NCBI RefSeq assembly: GCF_000519265.1 | Contig: NZ_KI912608.1 | Coordinates: 2,327,313 to 2,391,312, forward strand | Direction: 5' to 3' | Origin: Desulfonatronum lacustre DSM 10312 | GTDB lineage: Bacteria > Desulfobacterota > Desulfovibrionia > Desulfovibrionales > Desulfonatronaceae | Length of the DNA: 64,000 nt | Shown here: positions 54,757 to 63,507 of the stretch, one piece after another | How positions within the stretch are numbered: the first letter of the stretch is position 1 | Layout: each line of letters begins with the position of its first letter | Notes under the pieces: model-generated | Told to the model about the DNA's origin: nothing | Databases searched by the model: none | The model's input: the letters and a program-made list of their open reading frames with translations, nothing else | Translations under genes and position numbers: made by a program

Positions 54757-55614
54757 TTACCCAAATTTTGGCACAAACCGGCAGAGCAGCCCAGCGGTTT
54801 CAGTGAAGATGTCCGCGTTGCGATGATTGTAGCGAAACTCCAGTTCCTTGACGTACAGGGGGAATTTTTCCGGAGAGAGGCCGCGGTAACGGCGGATCTT
54901 GTCCAGGAGGTAGGTGAGGAAGTCGGGGGAAGATCCGGGAGAGGGTGTTTGCGAAGGGAGGGTGAATTCCAGAAAACGGGGCGGAGGGGCTGTGGTGCAG
55001 AAGAGCAGGGCATGGTAGCGTTGGTACGGCGCGCTGAAGTAGGTCTTGCCCCAGTGCCCCAGTTCCAGACCGAAACTCTGGTGAAAGTGGAAGACCGTTT
55101 CAGGCCGCAGGCCGAGGACGAGGTCCACGAAGGCCACTCCGGAATGCTCAATGACCCCGAAAACCGGCGTGGAAAGCTTTGTGGATGGAACAACTCTCAG
55201 AACCCGACCGGAGGTGTTCAGCTCAATGCTCCGCTCCGGGCCGAAAAAATCCTTGGCGTCGATGGCGCTGGCCGCGATGGCGCAGCGGATGGTGGTCACG
55301 GCCTTGTACACCGTGTTATAGGCCAGATCCACCTCCTTGCTCATGGCCAGTACGGTCAGGTCCATTTCAAACAGCTTGATGATCCGTAGCCAATTCCGGC
55401 AGCTCAGGTCGCAGTTGTTGACCCAGCGTCCGCTGAAGTCATGGTAGGTGTAGGAACACTGAGCGCATCGGCGTCGGCGGTCGGTCAGAGGGTAGTTCTT
55501 ACGTTGCCTGCAGCGCGGGCAGAACCGCTGGTGGTTTTTCCAGCAAAATTTCAGCAGATAGCGACGAGCCGTGGATTCGCTTTTTATGTAGTGTTCATAG
55601 TCGATTAACCGCAT
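54757..55614 (-). CDS. IS1595-like transposase homologue, catalytic residues apparently lost
   Basis: The 285-residue protein has the N-terminal zinc ribbon (Cys32-x2-Cys35, Cys50-x2-Cys53) and helix-turn-helix (YNTVYKAVTTIRCAI) of the IS1595/ISXO2-like group. In active relatives the DDE site starts with VDE-TYFGG and continues VYTDGW/KY. Here the matching positions read SIELNTSG and KTYFSAPYQRY, without the two aspartates. The C-terminal ELEFRYNHR is kept. No terminal inverted repeats or target duplication could be found around it. It may be a decayed element or a domesticated protein. Confidence 0.75.
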   Translation of the reverse strand: MRLIDYEHYIKSESTARRYLLKFCWKNHQRFCPRCRQRKNYPLTDRRRRCAQCSYTYHDFSGRWVNNCDLSCRNWLRIIKLFEMDLTVLAMSKEVDLAYNTVYKAVTTIRCAIAASAIDAKDFFGPERSIELNTSGRVLRVVPSTKLSTPVFGVIEHSGVAFVDLVLGLRPETVFHFHQSFGLELGHWGKTYFSAPYQRYHALLFCTTAPPPRFLEFTLPSQTPSPGSSPDFLTYLLDKIRRYRGLSPEKFPLYVKELEFRYNHRNADIFTETAGLLCRFVPKFG

Positions 55615-55996
55615 GATGAGGCGACACCCGATAGTTCTGAGTCAAAGCAATATGTTTTGAAGGCGATTTGGCTTCTATCGTTTTTTTCTCCTTTGGGCCA
55701 TCCCCTTTTACCCGAAAAGCAGCCTCAGGTAGAGGGTTCGGCAAGCGGGTTCGAAAAGAACATCCAGAAGGGCGTCGTCGTGTGCTCTGGGGTAACACTT
55801 GGGTGATAATCAGGAAAATCAAATCCTTGGAGAATCGGCATCGCTCCCATGAATCAATAAGGAAGCGCTCCCCATCCTTGCCATTTATTTAACACTTTGG
55901 CAGAACCATAAAGACATGGCATTGAAGAAGCGGCGATTGTCGCCGATTTTTGCTTGAGGTTGTTGCACTTCACCCAATCCGCGGGAGGATATGACG
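55615..55996. other. Non-coding stretch between the transposase homologue and the UspA gene
   Basis: About 380 bases without a supported gene. Short ORFs on both strands lack ribosome sites. No inverted repeat matching the other side of the transposase gene was found. The UspA promoter should lie in the last 100 bases, but I cannot place it. Confidence 0.45.
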
Positions 55997-56461
55997 ATGG
56001 TGGACATGAAAAAAATTCTCTGCGCCATTGATTTTTCGGAAGTCAGCCCCATGGTTTCGGAGTACGCGCATTCCCTGGCCAAGGCCTTTGGAGCGGAGGT
56101 GATTCTGCTGTACTCGGCCCCGTCACTGAACCAGTACGTCAGCTTTCACGTCCCGCCCAACTCCATTGAAACGTTCGTCGGGGAAATCGTCTCCGGAGCG
56201 GAACAGAGCATGGAGTCCTTTATTTCGCAGTACCTGCCGGACGTCAACGTAACCGGGCGCGTGGTCAGCGGATATGCCGCGGAAGAGATCGTGAAATGCG
56301 CCGACGAGGAAAGCGTGGACATGATCGTCATGGGCACCCACGGTCGCAAGGGGATCGACCGGATACTCTTCGGCTCGGTGGCGGAGAAGGTCGTCAAAAG
56401 CGCCAACTGCCCCGTCCTGACCCTGCGGCCCTTCTGTCCCGTGGACTTCCCCGGGAAATGA
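55997..56461 (+). CDS. Universal stress protein (UspA family)
   Basis: The 154-residue protein has the Usp fold with an ATP-binding motif G-x2-G-x9-G-S: MGTHGRKGIDRILFGSVAEKV. The N-terminus MKKILCAIDFSEVS is family-typical. ATG 55997 is favoured because GGGAGG is then eight bases away. It stands between the transposase homologue and pilM and precedes pilM by 54 bases. It may be co-transcribed with the pilus genes, but no functional link is shown. Confidence 0.9.
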   Translation: MVDMKKILCAIDFSEVSPMVSEYAHSLAKAFGAEVILLYSAPSLNQYVSFHVPPNSIETFVGEIVSGAEQSMESFISQYLPDVNVTGRVVSGYAAEEIVKCADEESVDMIVMGTHGRKGIDRILFGSVAEKVVKSANCPVLTLRPFCPVDFPGK

Positions 56462-56515
56462 CCGCCTTGATTCCCAGGCTGATCATCGCCGACATCAGCG
56501 CACGGAGTTCCGCCA

Positions 56516-57574
56516 TTGGCTATTACCATTGAACTGCGTAAAAAAAGCCCCCCCCCTGGGGTAGACCTGGGCAGCGGCTGGATGAAGGTCGTCGCCCTGA
56601 GCTTGCGACGACGTAAGCCGATCTTGAACCGGATCGGCCGCATTCCCCTGGCCGTCGGCGACATGGACAAGGGCGAAAAGGCGGCTGACCGGCTGGCCGA
56701 GCTATGGCGGCATCTGGGCATCCGGGAGAAAGGCGTGATCTCGGCCATGACCGGACATGCCGTGATCGTCAAGAAGGTCAACGTGGCTTCCGAGGCCGCG
56801 GCGAACATGGAAAGTTTTCTGGCCAAGGAAGCCAAGCAGTACATCCCGTTCGACCTGCAGGACGTGTATATCGACCACCAAAACCTCGGTCCCGGAGTCA
56901 AGGAGGGGACGGTGGACGTGCTCTTAGTGGCCAGCAAGAAACGGGAAGTGGAGGACCGGTTGAGCATCCTGACCCGGGCCGGTCTGGAGGTCCGGGTGAT
57001 GGACGTGGACGCCTTCGCTCTGAACAACTGTTTTGAATTCAACTATCCGGAACTGATCGACCGTCCCCAGTACATTTTGGACATCGGCGGCCAACTAAGC
57101 GTGTTTTGCGTGGTCTGGAACAAGCAATTGGTCTTTCACCGCGAATTGAGTTTCGGTGGCCTTCAGCTGACCGACCGGCTGGCGAAATTGATGAACCGGT
57201 CCAGGGCGGAGTGCGAAAAATTGAAAATCAACGGCCCGGGCGACTTGCCGTCCACGGAACAGGCCGTGATCGTGGATGAACTGGAGGACGCGGTGGTCTC
57301 CTGGGCGGGCGAGGTGCGGCGCCTGATTGGATTTTATCTCGGTTCGGTACCGGAAGCCAAACCCGCTGAAACCCTGTATCTGTGCGGAGGAGGCAGTCTG
57401 TTGGCTGGGCTGCCCGGTCGGATGGGGCGAGAGTTGGAACTGGACGTTCGCCACCTCGACCCCTGGCGCAAGCTGGAGCCGGACCCGGCCCGGTTCGACG
57501 CGGCCTATCTACGTTCCGTGGGGCCGCAATACGCCGTGGCCGCCGGGCTGGCCCTGCGGGAGGCGGTCCCATGA
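56516..57574 (+). CDS. pilM: Type IV pilus assembly protein PilM
   Basis: PilM is the actin-like cytoplasmic ATPase of the inner-membrane alignment complex. The 352 residues begin GVDLGSGWMKVVAL (phosphate 1 motif) and carry ILDIGGQLSVFCVVW and LYLCGGGSLLAGLPG. TTG at 56516 with GGAG eight bases upstream is the start. The stop overlaps pilN by four bases (ATGA). Confidence 0.9.
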   Translation: MAITIELRKKSPPPGVDLGSGWMKVVALSLRRRKPILNRIGRIPLAVGDMDKGEKAADRLAELWRHLGIREKGVISAMTGHAVIVKKVNVASEAAANMESFLAKEAKQYIPFDLQDVYIDHQNLGPGVKEGTVDVLLVASKKREVEDRLSILTRAGLEVRVMDVDAFALNNCFEFNYPELIDRPQYILDIGGQLSVFCVVWNKQLVFHRELSFGGLQLTDRLAKLMNRSRAECEKLKINGPGDLPSTEQAVIVDELEDAVVSWAGEVRRLIGFYLGSVPEAKPAETLYLCGGGSLLAGLPGRMGRELELDVRHLDPWRKLEPDPARFDAAYLRSVGPQYAVAAGLALREAVP

Positions 57575-58155
57575 TCCGCATCAACCTCCTCCCCCCGGAA
57601 AAACGACCGCGGATTTCCACCCTGCGCCTGGACCTTGGCGCTTTGATACTGGCCTTCGTCCTCGTCGGGGGCGCGATTTTATTGACCCATCTATGGATCA
57701 GCTCCGAAGTCCGGGAACTGGAACGCGTTCATGAAGCCAGGGAAGCCGAAAACTTGGCCTTGATGGCCGAGGTGGCCCGGGTCCGGCGAATGGAGAACGA
57801 GCTGAAGTCCATTGAGTCAAAAATCCGAATCATCACGGATATCCGAAGTATCCAGACCCTGCCGGTACGCTATGTGGACGCATTGATTTCCCTGCTGCCG
57901 GAAGAGCGGATCTGGTTCGAGACCTTTCACCTGGAAAAGAACGGGGTTTTGCAACTGCGGGGCGTGGCCATGGACAACCAATCCTTTGCCGCCTATGTGG
58001 AAATACTCCGGACCTCGGCCTTTGTCCGCGGCGTGGTGACGGAGCGAACCTTGCGCCGGGAGGTGCAGGGCCTGTCGCTGGTGGAGTTTCATTTTCGGGT
58101 CTCCTTCGGTCCCCCACCGGCCGACTACTTCCTGGAGAGGGCCGAGCATGGATAG
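57571..58155 (+). CDS. pilN: Type IV pilus assembly protein PilN
   Basis: It starts with MIRINLLPPEKRP, the PilM-binding INLLP motif, followed by one membrane helix (LDLGALILAFVLVGGAILL) and a periplasmic coiled coil (ELERVHEAREAENLALMAEVA). The C-terminal fold pairs with PilO. The 194 residues and position match the family. It overlaps pilM by four bases and pilO by eight. Confidence 0.92.
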   Translation: MIRINLLPPEKRPRISTLRLDLGALILAFVLVGGAILLTHLWISSEVRELERVHEAREAENLALMAEVARVRRMENELKSIESKIRIITDIRSIQTLPVRYVDALISLLPEERIWFETFHLEKNGVLQLRGVAMDNQSFAAYVEILRTSAFVRGVVTERTLRREVQGLSLVEFHFRVSFGPPPADYFLERAEHG

Positions 58156-58789
58156 TCGCGCCGTGGTCAAGCGGCTGGAGAACCTGAACAAGCTGCATAA
58201 GCTGGCGATTCTCGTCGTTTTGATCGTCGTCGTTGTGGGCGGCTACGCATTTTTTTCGCTCATGCCCAATCTTGAGCGCAAGGCCATGCTGCAAGAGGAT
58301 ATCCGGAACCTGGAAACCTCCATCGCAGCCAATCGCCGACTGGCCGCCAGGCTGCCGGAATTGGAGGAGGAAATGGAGGCCCGGGAGTACGAGTTGCTCC
58401 TGGCCAAGATGCTGCTGCCCGAGGACGCCCAGGAACGTGAACGACTTTTGGCCGCCATTGAGCGGCTGGGCATGGATGTGGGGGTCGAGTTCATGCTCTT
58501 CCAGCCCGGCGACGAGGTTCAGCACGATTTCTATGCCTCCCGCGAGGTCCAGTTGCGGATGCGCGGCGAGTTCCATAACCTGATCACCTTTTTTGACCGC
58601 ATGGCCCGATTGGACCGACTGGTCAGTCTGGATCGCCTTCGTTTGCAGCCCACCGCCGCGGCCGGGACCGGCCCGGTCATCCTGAACGCCGAAAGCACCA
58701 TCCAGGTCTACCGGGCCCTGACCGAGCAGGAAATCAAGGCCGCGCAGGAACAGCAAAGCCAGCAGCAGCAAACCAGGCGGCGCAGATAG
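58148..58789 (+). CDS. pilO: Type IV pilus assembly protein PilO
   Basis: It has one membrane helix (LAILVVLIVVVVGGYAFF) after a short cytoplasmic tail, then a coiled coil and a ferredoxin-like periplasmic fold with the segment GEFHNLITFFDRMARLDRLV, typical of PilO. 213 residues. The C-terminus is glutamine-rich (QEQQSQQQQTRRRR), which is unusual but harmless-looking. It starts within the pilN stop. Confidence 0.9.
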   Translation: MDSRAVVKRLENLNKLHKLAILVVLIVVVVGGYAFFSLMPNLERKAMLQEDIRNLETSIAANRRLAARLPELEEEMEAREYELLLAKMLLPEDAQERERLLAAIERLGMDVGVEFMLFQPGDEVQHDFYASREVQLRMRGEFHNLITFFDRMARLDRLVSLDRLRLQPTAAAGTGPVILNAESTIQVYRALTEQEIKAAQEQQSQQQQTRRRR

Positions 58790-58815
58790 TCCGGCGCTCT
58801 TCGCCGAGGAATTCC

Positions 58816-59451
58816 ATGACGCCCACGCAGCAGGACGCATCCCGGATAAGCCGGCAAGCCGGTGCGCGGAGAAGATTTCCACGCAACCGGGTGGGCATTT
58901 TGTTCTTTTCCTCTGGACTGTTTCCGTGCTTTTTTCCGGCGCTGATGCTTTTTTTTCAGCTTGTTTCGCCACGCACCGGCTGGACGGTCGAAGAGGATGA
59001 CAACGGGGTGGAGGAGATGTTCATGGGCACCACCCTGGAACTTCCGGACTGGCTGCGTACCCCGGACGGCTACGTCTTCCGTCCGGAAGGCAAGCCGGAT
59101 CCGTTTCGCCCGTTCGTCCGCCCTGCCCCGCCGGAAGAGTCGTTTCGGGCCCAAGCTCCGGCCAGGGCGTTGACCCCGTTGGAACGCGTCGAGGCGACCC
59201 AGTTGCGGGTGATCGGCATTGTCTGGGCCGTGGATCGTCCCGACCAGGCTCTGGCCATGGTCGAAATGCCCGACGGCAAGGGATTCGTGCTCCGGCCCGG
59301 AGTGGGCGTGGGACGGTACGGCGGTAAAGTCCGCCGGATCACTGCCAACGAGGTGATCATCGAGGAACATGGCCTGGACATCGCCGGTCGCGAACAGGTC
59401 AGGGAAGTGATCCTCAAGCTGCATCCAAGCGAGGGAGATGATCATGGGTAG
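58816..59451 (+). CDS. pilP: Type IV pilus assembly protein PilP
   Basis: It links the inner-membrane complex to the secretin. The N-terminal 55 residues hold a hydrophobic stretch (ILFFSSGLFPCFFPALMLFF) with no clear lipobox. PDPFRPFVRPAP and LTPLERVEATQLRVIGIVW mark the conserved PilP beta domain. 211 residues. The 3' end overlaps pilQ. The start is not certain because the ribosome site is weak. Confidence 0.88.
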   Translation: MTPTQQDASRISRQAGARRRFPRNRVGILFFSSGLFPCFFPALMLFFQLVSPRTGWTVEEDDNGVEEMFMGTTLELPDWLRTPDGYVFRPEGKPDPFRPFVRPAPPEESFRAQAPARALTPLERVEATQLRVIGIVWAVDRPDQALAMVEMPDGKGFVLRPGVGVGRYGGKVRRITANEVIIEEHGLDIAGREQVREVILKLHPSEGDDHG

Positions 59452-61357
59452 CGCCCTGAAAGCGATAAAGATTCGAGCGAGAGGACGGCGGACGAACCGA
59501 CTACCGATCCTTTTTTGCGGCGCGATCATGTTCGTGCTGGTGACGGTTTATGGGGGCACTTCCATCGGTGCCGAGGCAATCGCCCCGGAACCCGTACCCG
59601 AGGAAAGAGTGTCGTCCGAAGCAAATGTGACGCAACCGGTCGAGGATTTCCTCGGAGAATCAAGGACGGTTGATTCACGGCCCGACATGCGCCAGGCGAC
59701 GTTTTTCCAGGCCGACGACGTCGTGGGCATCCGTCTGGAAGCGACCGGCGAACTGACGTGGCGATCCGTTTCAGCTCGTCCGGGCCAAATTCGGATACTG
59801 TTTCCCAGTGCCGTCATACCGGCGACGGCTGCCCGACTGCACCAGCTTCACGCCTTCGGACATCCGGTGAAAACAGGGTTGCTGCGGAATACGGCCAGCG
59901 GCGGGGAGTTGATATTGACCGCCACCGACCCGATAGTCATCGAGCCCGAGGAGGTGCCGGAAGGGCTGATCCTGCGTTTCGTGGACGCCCAGGCCCGAAC
60001 GGAAGATGCCAAGCTTTCCGCCATGCCGACGGTTCGTCCGGAGCCACGGGAGCATCCGGTCCAGGATGCGTTGGAAACGCGCTTTCCCGAGGAAGAAGCG
60101 CTGTTTCCGGGAATGCGCGAAGAGTACGTCGGGACGCCGATTTCCATTGATCTGCAAAACGCCGAAGTGGAGCACGTGCTGCGGCTCATCGGCGAGGTGG
60201 CCGGGTATAATCTGATCCTGGACGCCGGAGTCGGCGGTCGGATCTCCATGAAACTGGACAATGTGCCCTGGGATCAGGTCCTGGACCTCGTTCTTGTCCA
60301 GCGCAATCTGGGAATGGTGGTCCGGGGCAACATCCTGCGCATCAGCACGGCCCAGCAGTTGGAGAGCGAACGGGAACAACGCCGCCGCGCCCGGGAGTCC
60401 GCCATGCAGGCCCAGGAGACCATCGAACGCCTGGAACCGTTGCAGACGGCCTACATTCAGATCAATTACGCCACCGCGGCGGAGATGGACGCCAGGACGC
60501 GACCCTTTCTGAGCGACAGGGGCAGGCTCAGCTTTGACCCACGGACCAACACGCTCATCCTGACCGACTCTCCGTTGCGAATTCGGCAGATTCAGGGAAT
60601 CATCGACAGACTGGACCAGCCCGAACGACAAGTGATGATCGAGGCCAGGGTCGTTTATGCCTCGGACGAGTTTCAGCGCGCCATCGGACTCCGCTGGGGA
60701 GGCGGTATTGAAGGCGTCACGACGGAGTACTACCGAGGCGTCTATGGCGCGGCAGGCGGCGGAGTCCCGATCAACCAGGGCGGCGTCGGGCAGACCGGAT
60801 ACCTGGTCAATACGCCGATAGCCATGCCCCCCACGTTTGGAATCGGAGGCTTCATCTCCAAGCTCATGGGGCCGGATATGTTTACCCTGGACGTCCAGTT
60901 GCAGCTTGGAGAGCTGCAGGGCGAGTCCAGGACCGTCTCCAGCCCGCGCATCGTGACGTTGAACAACTCACGGGCGGTGATCAAGCAAGGCACGCGGGTG
61001 CGGGTCAACGTGCTTGACGACGCCGGCAATCCTCAGCCTGCTTTTGAAGACGCGGTTCTCGAACTGTCCGTCACGCCACAAATTACTCCCGACGACCAAC
61101 TCATTCTTGATCTTGTCGTCAAGGACGACGTGCCAATTGGGGAAAATATCGACACCAAATCCGCCGAGGCAAAGTTGATCGTCAACAACGGAGAGACAAT
61201 CGTCCTGGGGGGGGTGTTCAAGGCGGCCGAAGGCCAACGCGAGAACCGCGTGCCGGGGCTGGCGAACATTCCAGGGTTAGGGGTTCTTTTCAAAAGCAGG
61301 ATCACTGAAGAAAGAAAGGAAGAGCTGCTTATATTTATCCGGCCCAGTATCCTGTAA
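59444..61357 (+). CDS. pilQ: Type IV pilus secretin PilQ
   Basis: It forms the outer-membrane pore for the pilus. The signal region (20-45) is followed by an AMIN domain (about 75-180), the secretin/TonB short N-domain (ISIDLQNAEVEHVLRLIGEV) and NolW-type repeats. The C-terminal secretin barrel contains VSSPRIVTLNNSRAVIKQGT and EAKLIVNNGETIVLGGVF. ATG 59444 is chosen because GAGGGAG is then six bases away. 637 residues. It ends the pil block. Confidence 0.94.
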   Translation: MGSALKAIKIRARGRRTNRLPILFCGAIMFVLVTVYGGTSIGAEAIAPEPVPEERVSSEANVTQPVEDFLGESRTVDSRPDMRQATFFQADDVVGIRLEATGELTWRSVSARPGQIRILFPSAVIPATAARLHQLHAFGHPVKTGLLRNTASGGELILTATDPIVIEPEEVPEGLILRFVDAQARTEDAKLSAMPTVRPEPREHPVQDALETRFPEEEALFPGMREEYVGTPISIDLQNAEVEHVLRLIGEVAGYNLILDAGVGGRISMKLDNVPWDQVLDLVLVQRNLGMVVRGNILRISTAQQLESEREQRRRARESAMQAQETIERLEPLQTAYIQINYATAAEMDARTRPFLSDRGRLSFDPRTNTLILTDSPLRIRQIQGIIDRLDQPERQVMIEARVVYASDEFQRAIGLRWGGGIEGVTTEYYRGVYGAAGGGVPINQGGVGQTGYLVNTPIAMPPTFGIGGFISKLMGPDMFTLDVQLQLGELQGESRTVSSPRIVTLNNSRAVIKQGTRVRVNVLDDAGNPQPAFEDAVLELSVTPQITPDDQLILDLVVKDDVPIGENIDTKSAEAKLIVNNGETIVLGGVFKAAEGQRENRVPGLANIPGLGVLFKSRITEERKEELLIFIRPSIL

Positions 61358-61422
61358 AGCCACTGAAAGTGGCTGGGCCTCGTAGAGTGGAAAGCGTGCC
61401 TGACAAGTTCCGGTTCGCCTGT

Positions 61423-61468
61423 AGCCTTGGGTCTGGGGAGATGTGCTCTCCCTGGTCCCGAGGCTTTT
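61423..61468 (+). terminator. Probable terminator after pilQ
   Basis: AGCCTTGGG pairs with CCCGAGGCT (one wobble pair), with an inner GGGGAG/CTCTCC stem, followed by TTTTG. It separates the pil block from hisC. Confidence 0.55.
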
Positions 61469-61494
61469 GTCATCACCGATCGTGAGGATTCATC

Positions 61495-62607
61495 GTGCAA
61501 CAGCACCCCTTTCTCCGTCCTGAAATTCAAGGTTTCAGTCCCTACACTCCAGGGCTTTCCATTGATGAAATCCGTGAGCAATACGGTTTGCAGCGGGTGA
61601 TCAAGCTGGCCAGCAACGAGAATCCGCTGGGCGTTTCGCCGCTGGTTCAAAAGGCTTTGCAAGATCACGCCGACGGAGTGTTTCGGTATCCCCGGTCGGG
61701 CAGCCCGGAGTTGCGGGCGGCTTTGGCGGCGCATCTGGACGTGCCGGAGGAGTGGATCGTGGCCGGCAACGGTTCGGACGAGATCATCGACCTGTTGATC
61801 CGGGTCGCGGTCCGGCCGGGTCGTGATCACATCCTGATCTTCGAGCCCAGCTTCAGCATGTACCGCTTGCTGGCCAGGCTCAGCGGCGTGGAGATCCGCA
61901 CCGTTCCCCTGGGCGAGGAGTTTCATTTCCCCTGGGACAAGTTGTTGCACGCGGCGACCGAGCAAACCGCCCTGGTTTTCGTGACCACCCCGGACAATCC
62001 CACGGGGTACGCCCCCCCGGTTCAGGAACTGGAAACCCTCGCCCGCCGACTCCCGTCGCGGACGTTGCTGGTGGTGGACGAAGCCTACATGGATTTCGCC
62101 TCGCCCATGGACCAGTACTCCTTGCTGTCTCGGCTGCGCGATTTTCCCAACGTGGTCGTGCTGCGGACATTTTCCAAGCTCTACGGGCTGGCGGGGCTGC
62201 GGCTGGGATACGGGGTCATGCCGCCCTGGCTGGCGGATGCGTTGATCCGGGTCAAGCCGCCCTTCAGCGTGAACATCCTCGCGGAAAACGCCGGTCTGGC
62301 CGCCTTGCGCGACGTTCATTTCGTCCAGGCCTCCCTGGAATGCGTCCAGGCCGGAAGGGCCTGGCTGACGACGGAATTGACCCGGCTCGGTTGCCGCGTC
62401 TTTCCTTCGCAGGCCAATTTCCTGCTGTTCAAGCCAGGGCACGACGCTTTGTCCGCCTTGGACGTCTTCCAGAAACTCCTGGAGCAAGGGGTGATCATCC
62501 GGCCCCTGAAGAGTTACGGAATGGAGGAATATCTGCGGGTGACCGTTGGAACGGGAGAGGAGAATCGAATTTTCCTCCGGGAACTGGAGGCCGTGCTCCA
62601 TGGCTGA
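61495..62607 (+). CDS. hisC: Histidinol-phosphate aminotransferase
   Basis: This PLP enzyme makes histidinol phosphate in histidine synthesis. The 370 residues show KLASNENPLG, the PLP-contact AGNGSDEIIDLL, DNPTGYAPP, VVDEAYMDFA, the Schiff-base Lys228 in TFSKLYGLAGLRLGYG, and the Arg in RVTVGTGEEN. The start is GTG, with TGAGGA upstream. The stop lies inside cmk (eight-base overlap), a coupling seen in related genomes. Confidence 0.94.
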   Translation: MQQHPFLRPEIQGFSPYTPGLSIDEIREQYGLQRVIKLASNENPLGVSPLVQKALQDHADGVFRYPRSGSPELRAALAAHLDVPEEWIVAGNGSDEIIDLLIRVAVRPGRDHILIFEPSFSMYRLLARLSGVEIRTVPLGEEFHFPWDKLLHAATEQTALVFVTTPDNPTGYAPPVQELETLARRLPSRTLLVVDEAYMDFASPMDQYSLLSRLRDFPNVVVLRTFSKLYGLAGLRLGYGVMPPWLADALIRVKPPFSVNILAENAGLAALRDVHFVQASLECVQAGRAWLTTELTRLGCRVFPSQANFLLFKPGHDALSALDVFQKLLEQGVIIRPLKSYGMEEYLRVTVGTGEENRIFLRELEAVLHG

Positions 62608-63310
62608 ACATCATCCCGCGCGGACATCAAAAGATCTTCTTGAACAGCCTTTGGTCGTCACCCTGGACGGGCCGGCCGGATCGGGCAAGACCACCGTGGC
62701 CAGGATGGTCGCCGATGGGCTGGGCATTGCCTACCTGGACAGCGGAGCCATGTTTCGGGCTTTTGCCCTGCGCCTGGGAGCGCAAAGCTGGACCTGGAGC
62801 GAGGAGGTTCTGCGGGAACGCCTGGCCGGGTTGGAATTCACCCTGCGGGGACAAGGCGGTCAGGCCGCGCTATTCCTGAATGGAGAACCACTGGGCGAGG
62901 AAATCCGGCGCGAGGAGGTCGGGATGTGGGCCTCAAATCTGGCCAAGGTGGGCATGGTTCGGGAAATCCTCAAGCAGGCCCAGCAGCGCCTGGGAGCCGG
63001 AACCTCCCTGGTGGCCGAAGGCCGGGACATGGGCAGCGTGGTCTTCCCCCGGGCCCGGTACAAATTTTTTCTGGACGCGGCGCCCGAGGAGCGGGCCAGA
63101 CGGCGCTGGCTGCAACTCAAGGAGATGGGCGTCGAGGAGGACCTGGACGCCCTGATCGCCAATCTGCGCCACCGCGACGATCAGGACCGCAACCGATCCA
63201 TCGCTCCGCTCAAGCCCGCGGACGACGCCGTGATCATCGATACGGCGGGCTTGACTCCGGGGGAGGTCGGCGGCGTGGTCGTCGAAAAGGTGCTGCGCGA
63301 CTCGGGCTAA
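62600..63310 (+). CDS. cmk: Cytidylate kinase
   Basis: It phosphorylates CMP and dCMP. The 236 residues have the P-loop LDGPAGSGKTTVARM, LDSGAMFRAFALR, EGRDMGSVVFP and the CMP-site RRRWLQLKE region with DDQDRNRSIAPLKPADDAV. ATG 62600 lies within the hisC 3' end. The final four bases overlap the convergent small gene. Confidence 0.94.
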   Translation: MAEHHPARTSKDLLEQPLVVTLDGPAGSGKTTVARMVADGLGIAYLDSGAMFRAFALRLGAQSWTWSEEVLRERLAGLEFTLRGQGGQAALFLNGEPLGEEIRREEVGMWASNLAKVGMVREILKQAQQRLGAGTSLVAEGRDMGSVVFPRARYKFFLDAAPEERARRRWLQLKEMGVEEDLDALIANLRHRDDQDRNRSIAPLKPADDAVIIDTAGLTPGEVGGVVVEKVLRDSG

Positions 63311-63507
63311 TCCGCCCCGGTCTTATCCATCCGGTGATCCATGGCCTCGCTGAGGCGCTGGGCCACATCTTCGCGGCGCAGGTCGATCTTTTCCTGGACC
63401 CGGCACCGGAAGAGGACTTTTTTCAGATCCTTGGCGAGCTGTTCCAGTTCTTCCACGGACAGTTCAGCGCAGAGGCTGAGGATTTGGTCAATCTTGGCTT
63501 GGCTCAT
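63307..63507 (-). CDS. Small unknown protein downstream of mazG
   Basis: The 66-residue helical protein (IDQILSLCAELSVEELEQLAKDL) is rich in Leu, Glu and Lys, with a basic middle FRCRVQEKIDLRRED. It overlaps the mazG stop by 20 bases and cmk by four. Position and coupling support a real gene. No function is recognised. Confidence 0.65.
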   Translation of the reverse strand: MSQAKIDQILSLCAELSVEELEQLAKDLKKVLFRCRVQEKIDLRREDVAQRLSEAMDHRMDKTGAD

